From positions 1 through 64,000 of the forward strand of contig CAZCGE010000062.1 in assembly GCA_964498125.1 (NCBI GenBank): DNA of 64,000 nt, in the 5' to 3' direction. Under the pieces are notes generated by a model. That model was not told the origin of the DNA, made no database searches, and saw nothing but the letters and a program-made list of their open reading frames with translations. The stretch comes from CAMDBL01 sp964498125 (GTDB taxonomy: Bacteria > Pseudomonadota > Alphaproteobacteria > Rhizobiales > Hyphomicrobiaceae). Shown piece after piece: positions 26,677-34,030 of the stretch. The translations under genes were made by a program, and so were the position numbers. Position 1 is the first letter of the stretch; the number at the start of each line of letters is the position of its first letter.

Positions 26677-28524
26677 CTACTTCCGCGCCGCGGCGAGTTT
26701 CGTGGTGGCCGCTTCGTCCTGCCACCAGACCTCGAGGAAGGATACAGCGCGCGATGGCAGCTTGTCCGGCCGGCGATACTTGTCCCAGTAGGCGATGCGC
26801 TCGTCGGGCGAATACCACTGCGGCACGAGGTAGTTGCCCCACAGCAGCACGCGGTCGAGCGCGCGGGTGGCGGCCTCCAGCTCGGGACGGTCCTTGGCGA
26901 AAATGACCTTGTCGATCAATTTATCGATGGCTGGGTTTTTCAGGCCGAGCGTGTTGCGACTTCCCTTGATGTCGGCAGCCTGGCTGCTCCAGTACTCGCG
27001 CTGCTCGTTGCCGGGCGATGCCGATTGACCAAAATTGTCGGTGATGATGTCGAAGTCGAAGTCGTCCTTGCGCCGCTCGAATTGGGCGGGATCGACCGTG
27101 CGGATGGAAGCCTGAATGCCAAGCCGCTTCAACTCGCCGACGTAGGGCTGCGTGATGCGTTCGAACTGCGGATCATAGAGCAGGAATTCCATTGTCAGCG
27201 CCTGCCCCGTCTTGACGTGGGTCATCACGCCATTTTTGGGCGCATAGCCTGCTTCGGTGAGCAGCTTCATCGCCTCTCCCATGTGCCGGCGAAAATCCTC
27301 CGGCCCGGTGTTGACGGGCAGCTTGTACTCGGTGGTGAACACCTCGGACGGAATGTCGTTCCTGATCTCTTCGAGAATCTCCAGCTCCCGACCACGCGGC
27401 AGGCCCGTTGACCGCAACTCCTTCTCGCCGAAATAATTCGAGACACGGGCGTACTGCCCGAAGAACAGGTTCTTGTTGGCGAAATCGAAGTCGAACGCCA
27501 GAATCAGCGCCCGGCGCACGCGTACGTCCTGAAACTGCGGCCGGCGCAGGTTCATGGTGAAGGCCTGCATCTGCGAGGCTTCGCGCGTACGAATCGCCTC
27601 CTTCTTCATCAGGCCCTGCTTGATGGCGTCGAGATCGTAGGCCGTCGCCCACTGTTTGGCGCTCGTCTCGCGGTGTAAATCAATCCCCCCGGCCTTGAAG
27701 GCTTCGAAGGCCGCCGTCGACTCGCGGAAATACTCGTAGCGCAGCGTATTGAAGTTCCACATGCCCTTGCTGGCGGGCAAGTCCTTCGCCCACCAATCAA
27801 CGTTGCGCTCGTATTCGATGTAGCGGCCAGGCTCGAACGATTTGATCTTATAAGGACCCGAACCGAGCGGTGCCTCCAGCGTGGTCTTCGACAGATCGCG
27901 CGGGTTGCCCTGGGCGTCCTTGCCCTCCCAGTGGTGCTTGGGCAGCACCGGCATCTCGCCGACGATCTGCGGTAGCTCGCGGTTGCCTTTGACGTCGAAG
28001 GTAAACGTCACGCGGCCGTCGGGGCCTGCTGCTGATTTGATGACGTTCTTGTAGTACTGGGCGTAAAAGGGCGTGTGCTTCTTCAACTGCTCGAGCGAGA
28101 AGATCGCGTCGTCTGGCGTGATCGGCTTGCCGTCATGGAAGCGCGCGTTATCCCGGATCTTAAAGGTCACGGAAGAATAGTCGTCCGGGTAAGATACCCA
28201 TTCGGCGATCAGCGCATATTCGGTCGAGGCTTCGTCGGGGCTGCGGACCATCAGCGTGTCGAGGATCAGCCCGAGGCCGTTCGCCTTGTTGCCCTTGATA
28301 TTGAAAGCGTTCAGCGTGTCGAACGTGCCGCGGGCCGCCAGCTTCACACTCCCGCCCTTGGGCGCGTTCGGGTTGACCCAATCGAAGTGCTTGAAATCCG
28401 GCCCCATCTTCGGCGCACCAACCAGCGACAGCGCGTGATGCCGCTTCGGCTGGTCGGCGGCGGCGGTTGCCATTGGAAGAACTGCGGCCGCCAAAGCCGC
28501 CAGGAGAGTGACAAATCGTGCCAT
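26677..28524 (-). CDS. yejA: Yej-type periplasmic solute-binding protein (copy 2)
   Basis: This paralogue of the next gene downstream has about 615 residues, with signal peptide MARFVTLLAALAAAVLPMATAAA. The shared blocks are FKHFDWVNPNAPKGG, LEAPLGSGPYKIKS and a C-terminal LLWGNYLVPQWYSPD. The ATG at 28524 has GGGA six bases upstream. An ATG at 28536 is possible but too close to its AAGGGA. It heads the yej operon. A strong hairpin separates it from cycM, so it probably has its own promoter. Two divergent binding proteins on one importer suggest a wider substrate range. Confidence 0.88.
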   Translation of the reverse strand: MARFVTLLAALAAAVLPMATAAADQPKRHHALSLVGAPKMGPDFKHFDWVNPNAPKGGSVKLAARGTFDTLNAFNIKGNKANGLGLILDTLMVRSPDEASTEYALIAEWVSYPDDYSSVTFKIRDNARFHDGKPITPDDAIFSLEQLKKHTPFYAQYYKNVIKSAAGPDGRVTFTFDVKGNRELPQIVGEMPVLPKHHWEGKDAQGNPRDLSKTTLEAPLGSGPYKIKSFEPGRYIEYERNVDWWAKDLPASKGMWNFNTLRYEYFRESTAAFEAFKAGGIDLHRETSAKQWATAYDLDAIKQGLMKKEAIRTREASQMQAFTMNLRRPQFQDVRVRRALILAFDFDFANKNLFFGQYARVSNYFGEKELRSTGLPRGRELEILEEIRNDIPSEVFTTEYKLPVNTGPEDFRRHMGEAMKLLTEAGYAPKNGVMTHVKTGQALTMEFLLYDPQFERITQPYVGELKRLGIQASIRTVDPAQFERRKDDFDFDIITDNFGQSASPGNEQREYWSSQAADIKGSRNTLGLKNPAIDKLIDKVIFAKDRPELEAATRALDRVLLWGNYLVPQWYSPDERIAYWDKYRRPDKLPSRAVSFLEVWWQDEAATTKLAAARK

Positions 28525-28680
28525 GCGACGTCCCATTCCCTTGCGTGTTGATCGCGAGAACCGCCCCCTTTGGAGATCGGCTCCCCTGTGATGTCGTGCA
28601 ATTCTTAACATCATTGATGCGCGCCATTGCGTTGGCAACCGGTCATTGCTGAGATTTAATCTTGGGCGACCATAGTAAAC

Positions 28681-28706
28681 GACCCCGCCAACAGGTTGGC
28701 GGGGTC
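28681..28706 (-). terminator. Intrinsic terminator after cycM
   Basis: Perfect 12-bp arms (GACCCCGCCAAC and its complement) enclose a two-base loop. On the minus strand the hairpin is followed by GTTTACT. It lies 30 bp past the cycM stop and upstream of the yej operon, where a terminator is expected. Confidence 0.75.
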
Positions 28707-28735
28707 GGCAAGACCAAGGCTGCGCACGTCAATGC

Positions 28736-29284
28736 CTATTTCGGCAGTGCTGGCGGGCTGTCCGCGAGCGTGCGCATGTAGGCCAACAAATCGGCCAGCT
28801 CGACAGGGTCCTCGACGCCGGCGAACACCATCTTGGTGCCCGGCACGACGCCGCGTGGATTGTTGAGATAGGCGGCCAGCTTCTCGTAGCTCCACTCCGG
28901 CTGGGACTTGATGGCGTCTGAATAGGCAAAGCCGGCGACAGCGCCGGATTTACGGCCGATCACATTCCACAAATTGGGGCCGACGCGGTTCGGGCCACCC
29001 TTATCCGGCGTATGGCAGGCCGCGCACTTCTTGAAGGTGGACTGGCCATTTTCCACCGATGCCTTGGGCAGCGCCTCGACGATTTTGGCAAAGCTGTAGG
29101 CCACGGCTGCTGGCGCCGCGGCGCCACCGCCTGCGACTGCCTTGGGCGCGGGCAGTGTATATCCAGCCTTGATGGGCCCGTGATTCGCCGACTGGGCGAT
29201 GTCGATCAGCGTCTTACTGGCGAATATCACCAGCAGGGCCGAAAGCACACCGCCAGCAATCTTGTTGAACTCGTAGCTGTCCAT
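28736..29284 (-). CDS. cycM: Membrane-anchored cytochrome c (CycM-like)
   Basis: A 182-residue class I cytochrome c has an uncleaved N-terminal anchor (about residues 9-28), an Ala/Pro-rich spacer and a haem domain. Haem attachment is CAACH (Cys87, Cys90, His91), and the sixth ligand is Met152 in GTKMVF. It resembles CycM-type proteins, which carry electrons between the bc1 complex and terminal oxidases at the periplasmic face. The ATG at 29284 has GGGAC upstream. It is divergent from kdsB, the usual Hyphomicrobiales neighbourhood. Confidence 0.92.
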   Translation of the reverse strand: MDSYEFNKIAGGVLSALLVIFASKTLIDIAQSANHGPIKAGYTLPAPKAVAGGGAAAPAAVAYSFAKIVEALPKASVENGQSTFKKCAACHTPDKGGPNRVGPNLWNVIGRKSGAVAGFAYSDAIKSQPEWSYEKLAAYLNNPRGVVPGTKMVFAGVEDPVELADLLAYMRTLADSPPALPK

Positions 29285-29497
29285 CTGTGAAGTCCCCAGC
29301 CAGTATCGAAGGCGTCGGCGCAAGGCGCGGCCAATCCGGACCCGTTCACCCGCGACCCTGTGTCAGCGCGCCCGACTATAGAAATTCCGCTTCTGCTTGC
29401 AACCCTGCTCAACTCCGTTTTACTGCCTTCGCCCGAGGCGAATTGTCACCGGCCGACCGGATGTCATGTCTGCGAGCCCAGGAGCCCGTTCCTCAGC

Positions 29498-30238
29498 ATG
29501 TCGAAAGCATTGATCGTGATTCCAGCCCGCATGCAGGCGACGCGCCTGCCGGGCAAGCCGCTCGCCGACATTCATGGCGTGCCGATGATCGTGCATGTCT
29601 GGCGCCGAGCCATGGCCGCCGGCGTCGGCCGCGTTGTCGTGGCCACCGACGCGGCGGAGATTCAACAGGCCGTGCAGCGGGCCGGCGGCGAGGCTGTGAT
29701 GACGCGGGCCGATCACATCTCGGGCTCCGACCGGGTCTTTGAAGCCATTAGCCAGATCGACCCCATGGGTAATTTTGGTCTGATCGTCAATTTGCAGGGT
29801 GACCTGCCGACGCTGGAGCCGCACCTGGTCGAGGCCTGCATCGCGCCGCTGCGTGAGGCGGGGCCTGACATTGCCACGCTGGCCGCCGAGATCACCGAAC
29901 CATCGGAGCGGGATAACCCCAACGTTGTCAAGGTGGTTGGCACGCCTGTCGCTGATCGGGCGAAGCGATTGCGGGCGCTTTATTTCACCCGGGCGATGGC
30001 GCCGGCTGGCGAGGGGCCGCTCTACCACCACATCGGCATCTATGCCTACCGCCGATCCGCGATCGAGCGCTTCGTCGGGCTCGAGCCTGCGCCGCTGGAG
30101 TTGCGCGAGAAACTCGAGCAACTGCGGGCGCTGGAGAACGGAATGCGCATCGACGTGGCTGTCGTTGACACTGTACCGCTCGGTGTCGATACTCCCGACG
30201 ATCTTGAGCGCGCCCGACGGCTGCTCGCACGCGCCTGA
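29498..30238 (+). CDS. kdsB: 3-deoxy-manno-octulosonate cytidylyltransferase
   Basis: A 246-residue cytoplasmic enzyme activates Kdo as CMP-Kdo for lipid A inner-core synthesis. It has the nucleotide-binding opening VIPARMQATRLPGKPL, then VVATD and INLQGDLP-type blocks (here VNLQGDLPTLEPHLV) and HIGIYAYRR. The ATG at 29498 follows family alignment. The frame is open 46 codons further upstream, but that stretch is not conserved. It is followed by pheA with an 83-bp gap. Confidence 0.94.
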   Translation: MSKALIVIPARMQATRLPGKPLADIHGVPMIVHVWRRAMAAGVGRVVVATDAAEIQQAVQRAGGEAVMTRADHISGSDRVFEAISQIDPMGNFGLIVNLQGDLPTLEPHLVEACIAPLREAGPDIATLAAEITEPSERDNPNVVKVVGTPVADRAKRLRALYFTRAMAPAGEGPLYHHIGIYAYRRSAIERFVGLEPAPLELREKLEQLRALENGMRIDVAVVDTVPLGVDTPDDLERARRLLARA

Positions 30239-30321
30239 GCGCCGCTTGCGGCGTCCTTGCGCCGCGGCACGCCGTCATTCGCAGACCCATCCCACCGCCG
30301 ATCCAACGTCAGGCCAAGAGC

Positions 30322-31257
30322 ATGCCCGATCGCACCCGTAAAGCCGCGAGCGCCCGCAGCAGTGAGCGTGCCCCGCGCCGCATCTCCTACCAGGGGGAGC
30401 CGGGCGCCAACTCGCATCTGGCGTGCACCGAGGCCTATCCCGGCTTCGAGGCGGTCGCCTGCACAACCTTCGAGGACGCACTGGCCGCGGTCAAATCCGG
30501 CGAGGCGCACTACGCCATGATCCCGATCGAGAACTCGGTCGCCGGTCGTGTCGCCGACATCCATCACCTGCTGCCCGATGCCGATCTCTACATCGTTGGC
30601 GAGCACTTCCTGCGCGTGCGCCATCAATTGATGGCACTGCCAGGGGCCTCGCTCAAGACGGTCAAGAAAGCGCTGTCGCACACCCAGGCGCTCGGCCAGT
30701 GCCGCAACACATTGCGCAAGCTCGGCATCGCGCCGGTGGCCGAGGCCGACACGGCAGGCTCGGCGCGGCTCGTTTCCGAGAGTGGCGACAAGACCATCGC
30801 CGCCATCGCCTCGCGCCTTGCCGCCGAGATCCATGGCCTGGAGATCCTGAAGTCCGACGTCGAGGACGAGGTGCACAATACCACCCGCTTCGTCATCCTG
30901 GCCGACGAGCCCGACGATGCCGAGCCCGGCGACGGCAGCGTCGTCACCACCTTCATCTTCCGCGTCCGCAACGTGCCGGCGGCGTTGTACAAAGCCATGG
31001 GCGGGTTCGCGACCAACGGCGTCAATATGACCAAGCTCGAGAGCTACCAGCTCGACGGCGCCTTCACCGCCACCATGTTCTTTGCCGACATCGAGGGCCA
31101 TCCCTCCGATCCGCCGGTGCGCCTGGCGCTGGAGGAGCTGTCGTTCTTCTCCAGCGAGATGAAGCTGCTCGGCACCTATCCGGCCAGCCCCTATCGCGCC
31201 GAGGCCAAGGCCGCCGCCGAGACCGGCCGGCAGGCGCTGTCGCGGCGGCGGCGGTGA
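30322..31257 (+). CDS. pheA: Prephenate dehydratase
   Basis: A 311-residue monofunctional enzyme converts prephenate to phenylpyruvate in phenylalanine synthesis. The catalytic domain (about 20-200) shows YQGEPGANS, PIENSVAGRV and the key Thr motif NTTRFVIL. A C-terminal ACT domain (about 215-290, with FRVRNVPAALYKAMG and KLESYQ) gives feedback inhibition by phenylalanine. The basic N-terminal extension (TRKAASARSSERAPRR) is unremarkable. No chorismate mutase domain is present. Confidence 0.94.
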   Translation: MPDRTRKAASARSSERAPRRISYQGEPGANSHLACTEAYPGFEAVACTTFEDALAAVKSGEAHYAMIPIENSVAGRVADIHHLLPDADLYIVGEHFLRVRHQLMALPGASLKTVKKALSHTQALGQCRNTLRKLGIAPVAEADTAGSARLVSESGDKTIAAIASRLAAEIHGLEILKSDVEDEVHNTTRFVILADEPDDAEPGDGSVVTTFIFRVRNVPAALYKAMGGFATNGVNMTKLESYQLDGAFTATMFFADIEGHPSDPPVRLALEELSFFSSEMKLLGTYPASPYRAEAKAAAETGRQALSRRRR

Positions 31258-31475
31258 GGTGGATGGTGTCTTGCACCGCTCCCGCCGCTTTCCCGGAAGC
31301 TGCGCCGATTGATATGCTCGCCACATCCCCGATGGCCGATGGCGCGGCTATCCGGGATCTTCACCATTCTGAGGCTGGGGAAGGTCTCTCCGCTCGCGCC
31401 ATGAACGGCGCCGCGTCGGTGCGGAGCACGGCTTCGCCATGACGGCCGGGAAGGCGAGGGAAGGGAGGGGCGAGT

Positions 31476-31652
31476 ATGCAACCGACCACACTCGAGGCCG
31501 CGCGCAAGGTGCGACTGACCGGGAGCCTGACAGCGGAGGAGAGGGCACACGCTGCCGCGGCCATCGTGCCGTCGAAACCTGATCAGCAGCGCCATTTGGC
31601 GTCGTTGGCGGAGGCTATCGAAGCCAAGAGCGCAGGACGGCTTGAGCCGTGA
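31476..31652 (+). CDS. Small protein coupled to the PhnB-like gene
   Basis: This 58-residue frame begins MQPTTLEAARKVRLTG and ends KSAGRLEP. Support comes from a strong purine-rich ribosome site (GGGAGGGG a few bases before the ATG) and a GTGA overlap of its stop with the start of the PhnB-like gene, implying translational coupling. The protein is Ala/Glu-rich and probably helical. No family was recognised. It could be a real small partner or a leader frame that drives translation of the next gene. Confidence 0.5.
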   Translation: MQPTTLEAARKVRLTGSLTAEERAHAAAAIVPSKPDQQRHLASLAEAIEAKSAGRLEP

Positions 31653-32146
31653 GTCTGCCGTCCATGCAACCCAAGCAAAAAATCACGCCCTGCCTTTGGT
31701 TCGACAACCAGGCCGAGGCGGCGGTCGAGCACTACATCTCGATTTTCAAGACCGGCGGCGTCATCAGCATATTGCGCCATGGCGATGCGGGTCCCGGCCC
31801 GAAAGGCTCGGTCCTGACCGTCACGTTCGAGCTGGCGGGCCAGCAGTTCATCGCTCTCAATGGCGGCCCGTACTTCAAGTTCAGCGAGGCGATCTCGCTG
31901 TCCGTCGATTGCCAGTCCCAGGCGGAAGTCGACCAGCTGTGGGAGAAACTGTCGGAGGGTGGGTCCAAGGGACAATGCGGCTGGCTCAAGGACAAATTCG
32001 GCCTGTCCTGGCAGATCGTGCCCTCGCGCCTGCTCGAGCTGCTGCAAGATCCAGACCCGGCGAAATCAAATCGGGTGATGGCGGCCTTATTGCAAATGAC
32101 CAAGCTCGACATTGCCCTCCTGGAAGCCGCCCATGACGGGCGGTAG
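31649..32146 (+). CDS. PhnB-like VOC-superfamily protein
   Basis: A 165-residue protein of the PhnB/3-demethylubiquinone-methyltransferase-like branch of the vicinal-oxygen-chelate fold begins QKITPCLWFDNQAEAAVEHYISIF. It contains GQQFIALNGGPYFKFSEAISL and DKFGLSWQIVPSRL, all typical of the family. Despite the family's historical methyltransferase label, members are mostly uncharacterised. A GTG at 31649 overlaps the small upstream frame. An ATG five codons later is the alternative start. Confidence 0.87.
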   Translation: MSLPSMQPKQKITPCLWFDNQAEAAVEHYISIFKTGGVISILRHGDAGPGPKGSVLTVTFELAGQQFIALNGGPYFKFSEAISLSVDCQSQAEVDQLWEKLSEGGSKGQCGWLKDKFGLSWQIVPSRLLELLQDPDPAKSNRVMAALLQMTKLDIALLEAAHDGR

Positions 32147-32210
32147 TGGCGCTGGGGGCATCGGTGCCAGACCCGAGGTCAGACACCGCCTCCGAGGTCA
32201 GATACATCCC

Positions 32211-32255
32211 TCACTCCCACTCGATAGTGCCGGGCGGCTTCGACGTTATGTTGTA
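32211..32255 (-). repeat. Distal copy of the guaA 3' end (putative att site C)
   Basis: Codon-by-codon alignment with the true guaA end (33986-34030) shows 45 bp at roughly 70-75 percent identity with no gap. It encodes NITSKPPGTIEWE plus stop. It marks the far boundary of the accessory segment behind guaA and doubles as the 3' end of the protease gene. Confidence 0.75.
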
Positions 32256-33089
32256 GCCAACACGGAGTTTGGTCGCCTCAGAAAGAAGATACTTTACTGC
32301 ACTGATCCGGGCAGCAATGATTAGTCCTGCCTCTTTTATGTATTTCTCTGCAATAGCCACAATCTGATTGTCGGGCTCTTGCTTATCGATGCCTTCAATA
32401 CCAAGCAGCCAAATCGGGCTTCCGCTCATGCCATATGGATCGGGGTGGAATGAGCGTTGGCCATTGCGCCCCATAGGTTTCTTTTCCAAGGGAAGGATCA
32501 AATGGTCGATTGGACTTACATTCTCTCTGGCGTATATATCCAGACCCACCTCTTGACCATAAAAACCATAGGGGGTGCTTTCGACAATTTTGTTTCTTCT
32601 GCTGAGTTTAGTCTTCGTACTCGGAAATCCAGTGACTACGTAATGCCCAACAGCGCGCCCATTCCAAAGGCCTGGTGTGTAATGAGGCACCAGATGGTAG
32701 GCCGGGAAGCAAACTTTGCCGACCAGTTTCAGTGGTGTGTGGCTCGGTCCAGCAAGCCTGACGATCCCCACATCAATGAACTTGGATTTCGCCCCTTCTC
32801 GGGACACCTTCGGGTATCTCATCACGTTGGCACGAAAATAGCGTTTTTCGTGTGGCTCCGAATAAATGTAAAGAGCACCATCTTTTTGAAAATCAAAAAC
32901 GTGACCTGCGGAGACAAGGTAAGGCTGGCCGAGATGCTCCACCAATAATCCTGTTCCTATCGCAACTGGATATCCTTGATGGTCATCCTGCATCACTGGA
33001 ACGACGTGATGCATTAGTAGCTCGCCAAGTTGTCCAAGAACGGTGTGGAGTTCGACTGTGCGCGCATTCGCACTGCTGGAGGCGTTCAT
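32211..33089 (-). CDS. Trypsin-like serine protease with a GuaA-derived C-terminal tail
   Basis: This 292-residue protein with a chymotrypsin-like triad has His63 in VSAGHV, Asp106 in IDVGIVRL and Ser222 in GMSGSPIW. There is no signal peptide, so it is probably cytoplasmic. Base composition is clearly lower in GC than its neighbours, pointing to transfer. Its last 17 residues, RVGYNITSKPPGTIEWE, match the C-terminus of GuaA encoded 1.8 kb away (RVVYDVTSKPPGTIEWE), in the same frame and orientation. The gene therefore ends inside a copied guaA 3' end, the mark of an element inserted behind guaA. Stand-alone trypsin-like proteases occur in defence islands, but a defence role here is only a hypothesis. 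Confidence 0.8.
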   Translation of the reverse strand: MNASSSANARTVELHTVLGQLGELLMHHVVPVMQDDHQGYPVAIGTGLLVEHLGQPYLVSAGHVFDFQKDGALYIYSEPHEKRYFRANVMRYPKVSREGAKSKFIDVGIVRLAGPSHTPLKLVGKVCFPAYHLVPHYTPGLWNGRAVGHYVVTGFPSTKTKLSRRNKIVESTPYGFYGQEVGLDIYARENVSPIDHLILPLEKKPMGRNGQRSFHPDPYGMSGSPIWLLGIEGIDKQEPDNQIVAIAEKYIKEAGLIIAARISAVKYLLSEATKLRVGYNITSKPPGTIEWE

Positions 33090-33117
33090 ACGTTTCTCCG
33101 AAGAGATGAGTTTATGA

Positions 33118-33132
33118 CTACTCCCACTCGAT
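33118..33132 (-). repeat. Middle copy of the guaA 3' end (putative att site B)
   Basis: Fifteen bases read on the minus strand as IEWE plus stop (ATCGAGTGGGAGTAG), matching the last codons of guaA apart from synonymous changes. The upstream frame is closed by a stop within 40 bases, so this is a scar and not a gene end. It separates the protease unit from the vapBC-like unit. Confidence 0.6.
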
Positions 33133-33234
33133 AATCAACGAACTTCTCGCAGCCTTTCAAAAACAATCGCGTCGTGAGCCTCCGGAAACGCGATACCGTC
33201 AATCGTACCGTCACTGTGCGGCGCAGCTCGGGTT

Positions 33235-33657
33235 TCATGCGCCAGGTGCCAGCCATGGGTTGAGCAAAGCAACGCCCATCGGCTCGAAATCGGCGGTGTT
33301 GCGCGTGACCACGGTCAACCCATGCACCAGGGCGGTCGCAGTGATCAGCGCGTCGCGCTCCGGGCGCGGATCTGGAACATGGAGCTTGGCGCACACGCGT
33401 GCGATCTCGGTGTCGATGGTCAAGATGCGTGAGGCAAGCGGCGTGAGGACCTCATGCTCCAGCCATCGCCGCAGAATGGCCCCCTGGCTTGCGTCGCGGC
33501 GCTCCATGAGCAGGACTCCCCGCTCCAGCTCCAGCACCGTCACAACAGACAGCGCATGGAGTTCCGCAGGCGAGTTGGATGCCCAAGCGCGCACGTTCGC
33601 ATCTGCTCGCTCCGGCCGGCGAAGCTCGGACACGACATTTGTGTCCAGGAGAAACAT
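33235..33657 (-). CDS. PIN-domain toxin (VapC/FitB-like) behind guaA
   Basis: A 140-residue PIN ribonuclease begins MFLLDTNVVSELRRPE. Acidic residues are Asp5, a Glu in VLELERG (43/45), Asp102 in PERDALITATAL and Asp123 in RNTADFEP. The layout matches FitB/VapC toxins. The ATG at 33657 shares one base with the antitoxin stop. Together they form the unit between two copies of the guaA 3' end and share the orientation of guaA. Confidence 0.9.
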   Translation of the reverse strand: MFLLDTNVVSELRRPERADANVRAWASNSPAELHALSVVTVLELERGVLLMERRDASQGAILRRWLEHEVLTPLASRILTIDTEIARVCAKLHVPDPRPERDALITATALVHGLTVVTRNTADFEPMGVALLNPWLAPGA

Positions 33658-33914
33658 CAGTCTAAATCCACGGCACGCGAAATGTCGTCACCCATGCGGG
33701 GCGGATGAAAGTCGAAGTCGCCATCCTCCTTCTGCCTCAAGACCTCGAGGAGGCTTGGGCCGGCGCCCAGGAGCTTGCGATAGTCCTCGAAGCTCAACAG
33801 GACATGCGCCGGCCTGCCGCGATCGGTAATGATCACCGGCCCCTTGTCTGTTGCCTTCTTGGCGCCGCCAGCGTCCTGATTGAACTCGCGGCTCGAGATC
33901 GTCGTTACGCTCAT
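33657..33914 (-). CDS. Phd/YefM-family antitoxin behind guaA
   Basis: An 85-residue antitoxin has the Phd/YefM opening MSVTTISSREFNQDAGGAKK followed by GPVIITDRGRPAHVLLSFEDYRKL, the DNA-binding dimer unit. The acidic C-terminus (DGDFDFHPPRMGDD) would occupy the toxin groove. The ribosome site is GGAGG. It overlaps the toxin start by one base. A promoter (TTGCCT, 17 bases, TAGTGT) is plausible in the 55 bases upstream, next to a 16-bp palindrome. Confidence 0.88.
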   Translation of the reverse strand: MSVTTISSREFNQDAGGAKKATDKGPVIITDRGRPAHVLLSFEDYRKLLGAGPSLLEVLRQKEDGDFDFHPPRMGDDISRAVDLD

Positions 33915-33969
33915 GGATGCCTCCGTGCAGCGAACACTACCGCGTCACCCACGCCGAGGCAAGAGAATT

Positions 33970-33985
33970 GTAGAAACGTTTCTAC
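33970..33985. promoter_or_regulatory. 16-bp perfect palindrome abutting the guaA stop
   Basis: GTAGAAACGTTTCTAC is fully self-complementary and ends exactly where the guaA stop codon (33986-33988) begins. It lies 56-71 bases upstream of the antitoxin start. It could be an operator of the TA pair, a recombinase core site, or both. Confidence 0.5.
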
Positions 33986-34030
33986 TTATTCCCACTCGAT
34001 CGTTCCCGGCGGCTTGCTGGTCACGTCGTA
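33986..34030 (-). repeat. guaA 3' end (putative att site A)
   Basis: This is the authentic 3' end of guaA, the reference for the copies at 33118-33132 and 32211-32255. The 3' end of guaA is a known insertion target of genomic islands in several bacteria. It bounds the accessory segment on the guaA side. Confidence 0.7.

Noticed and set aside
31258..31475. Short plus-strand frame between pheA and the small frame at 31476
   Set aside because: A 60-codon frame from 31263 is open but has no ribosome site, no recognisable pattern and poor coding character.
33086..33394. Minus-strand frame of 102 codons between the TA toxin and the protease gene
   Set aside because: Most of it is out of frame with, and inside, the PIN toxin gene. 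The remainder spans att copy B and has no family resemblance or ribosome site.
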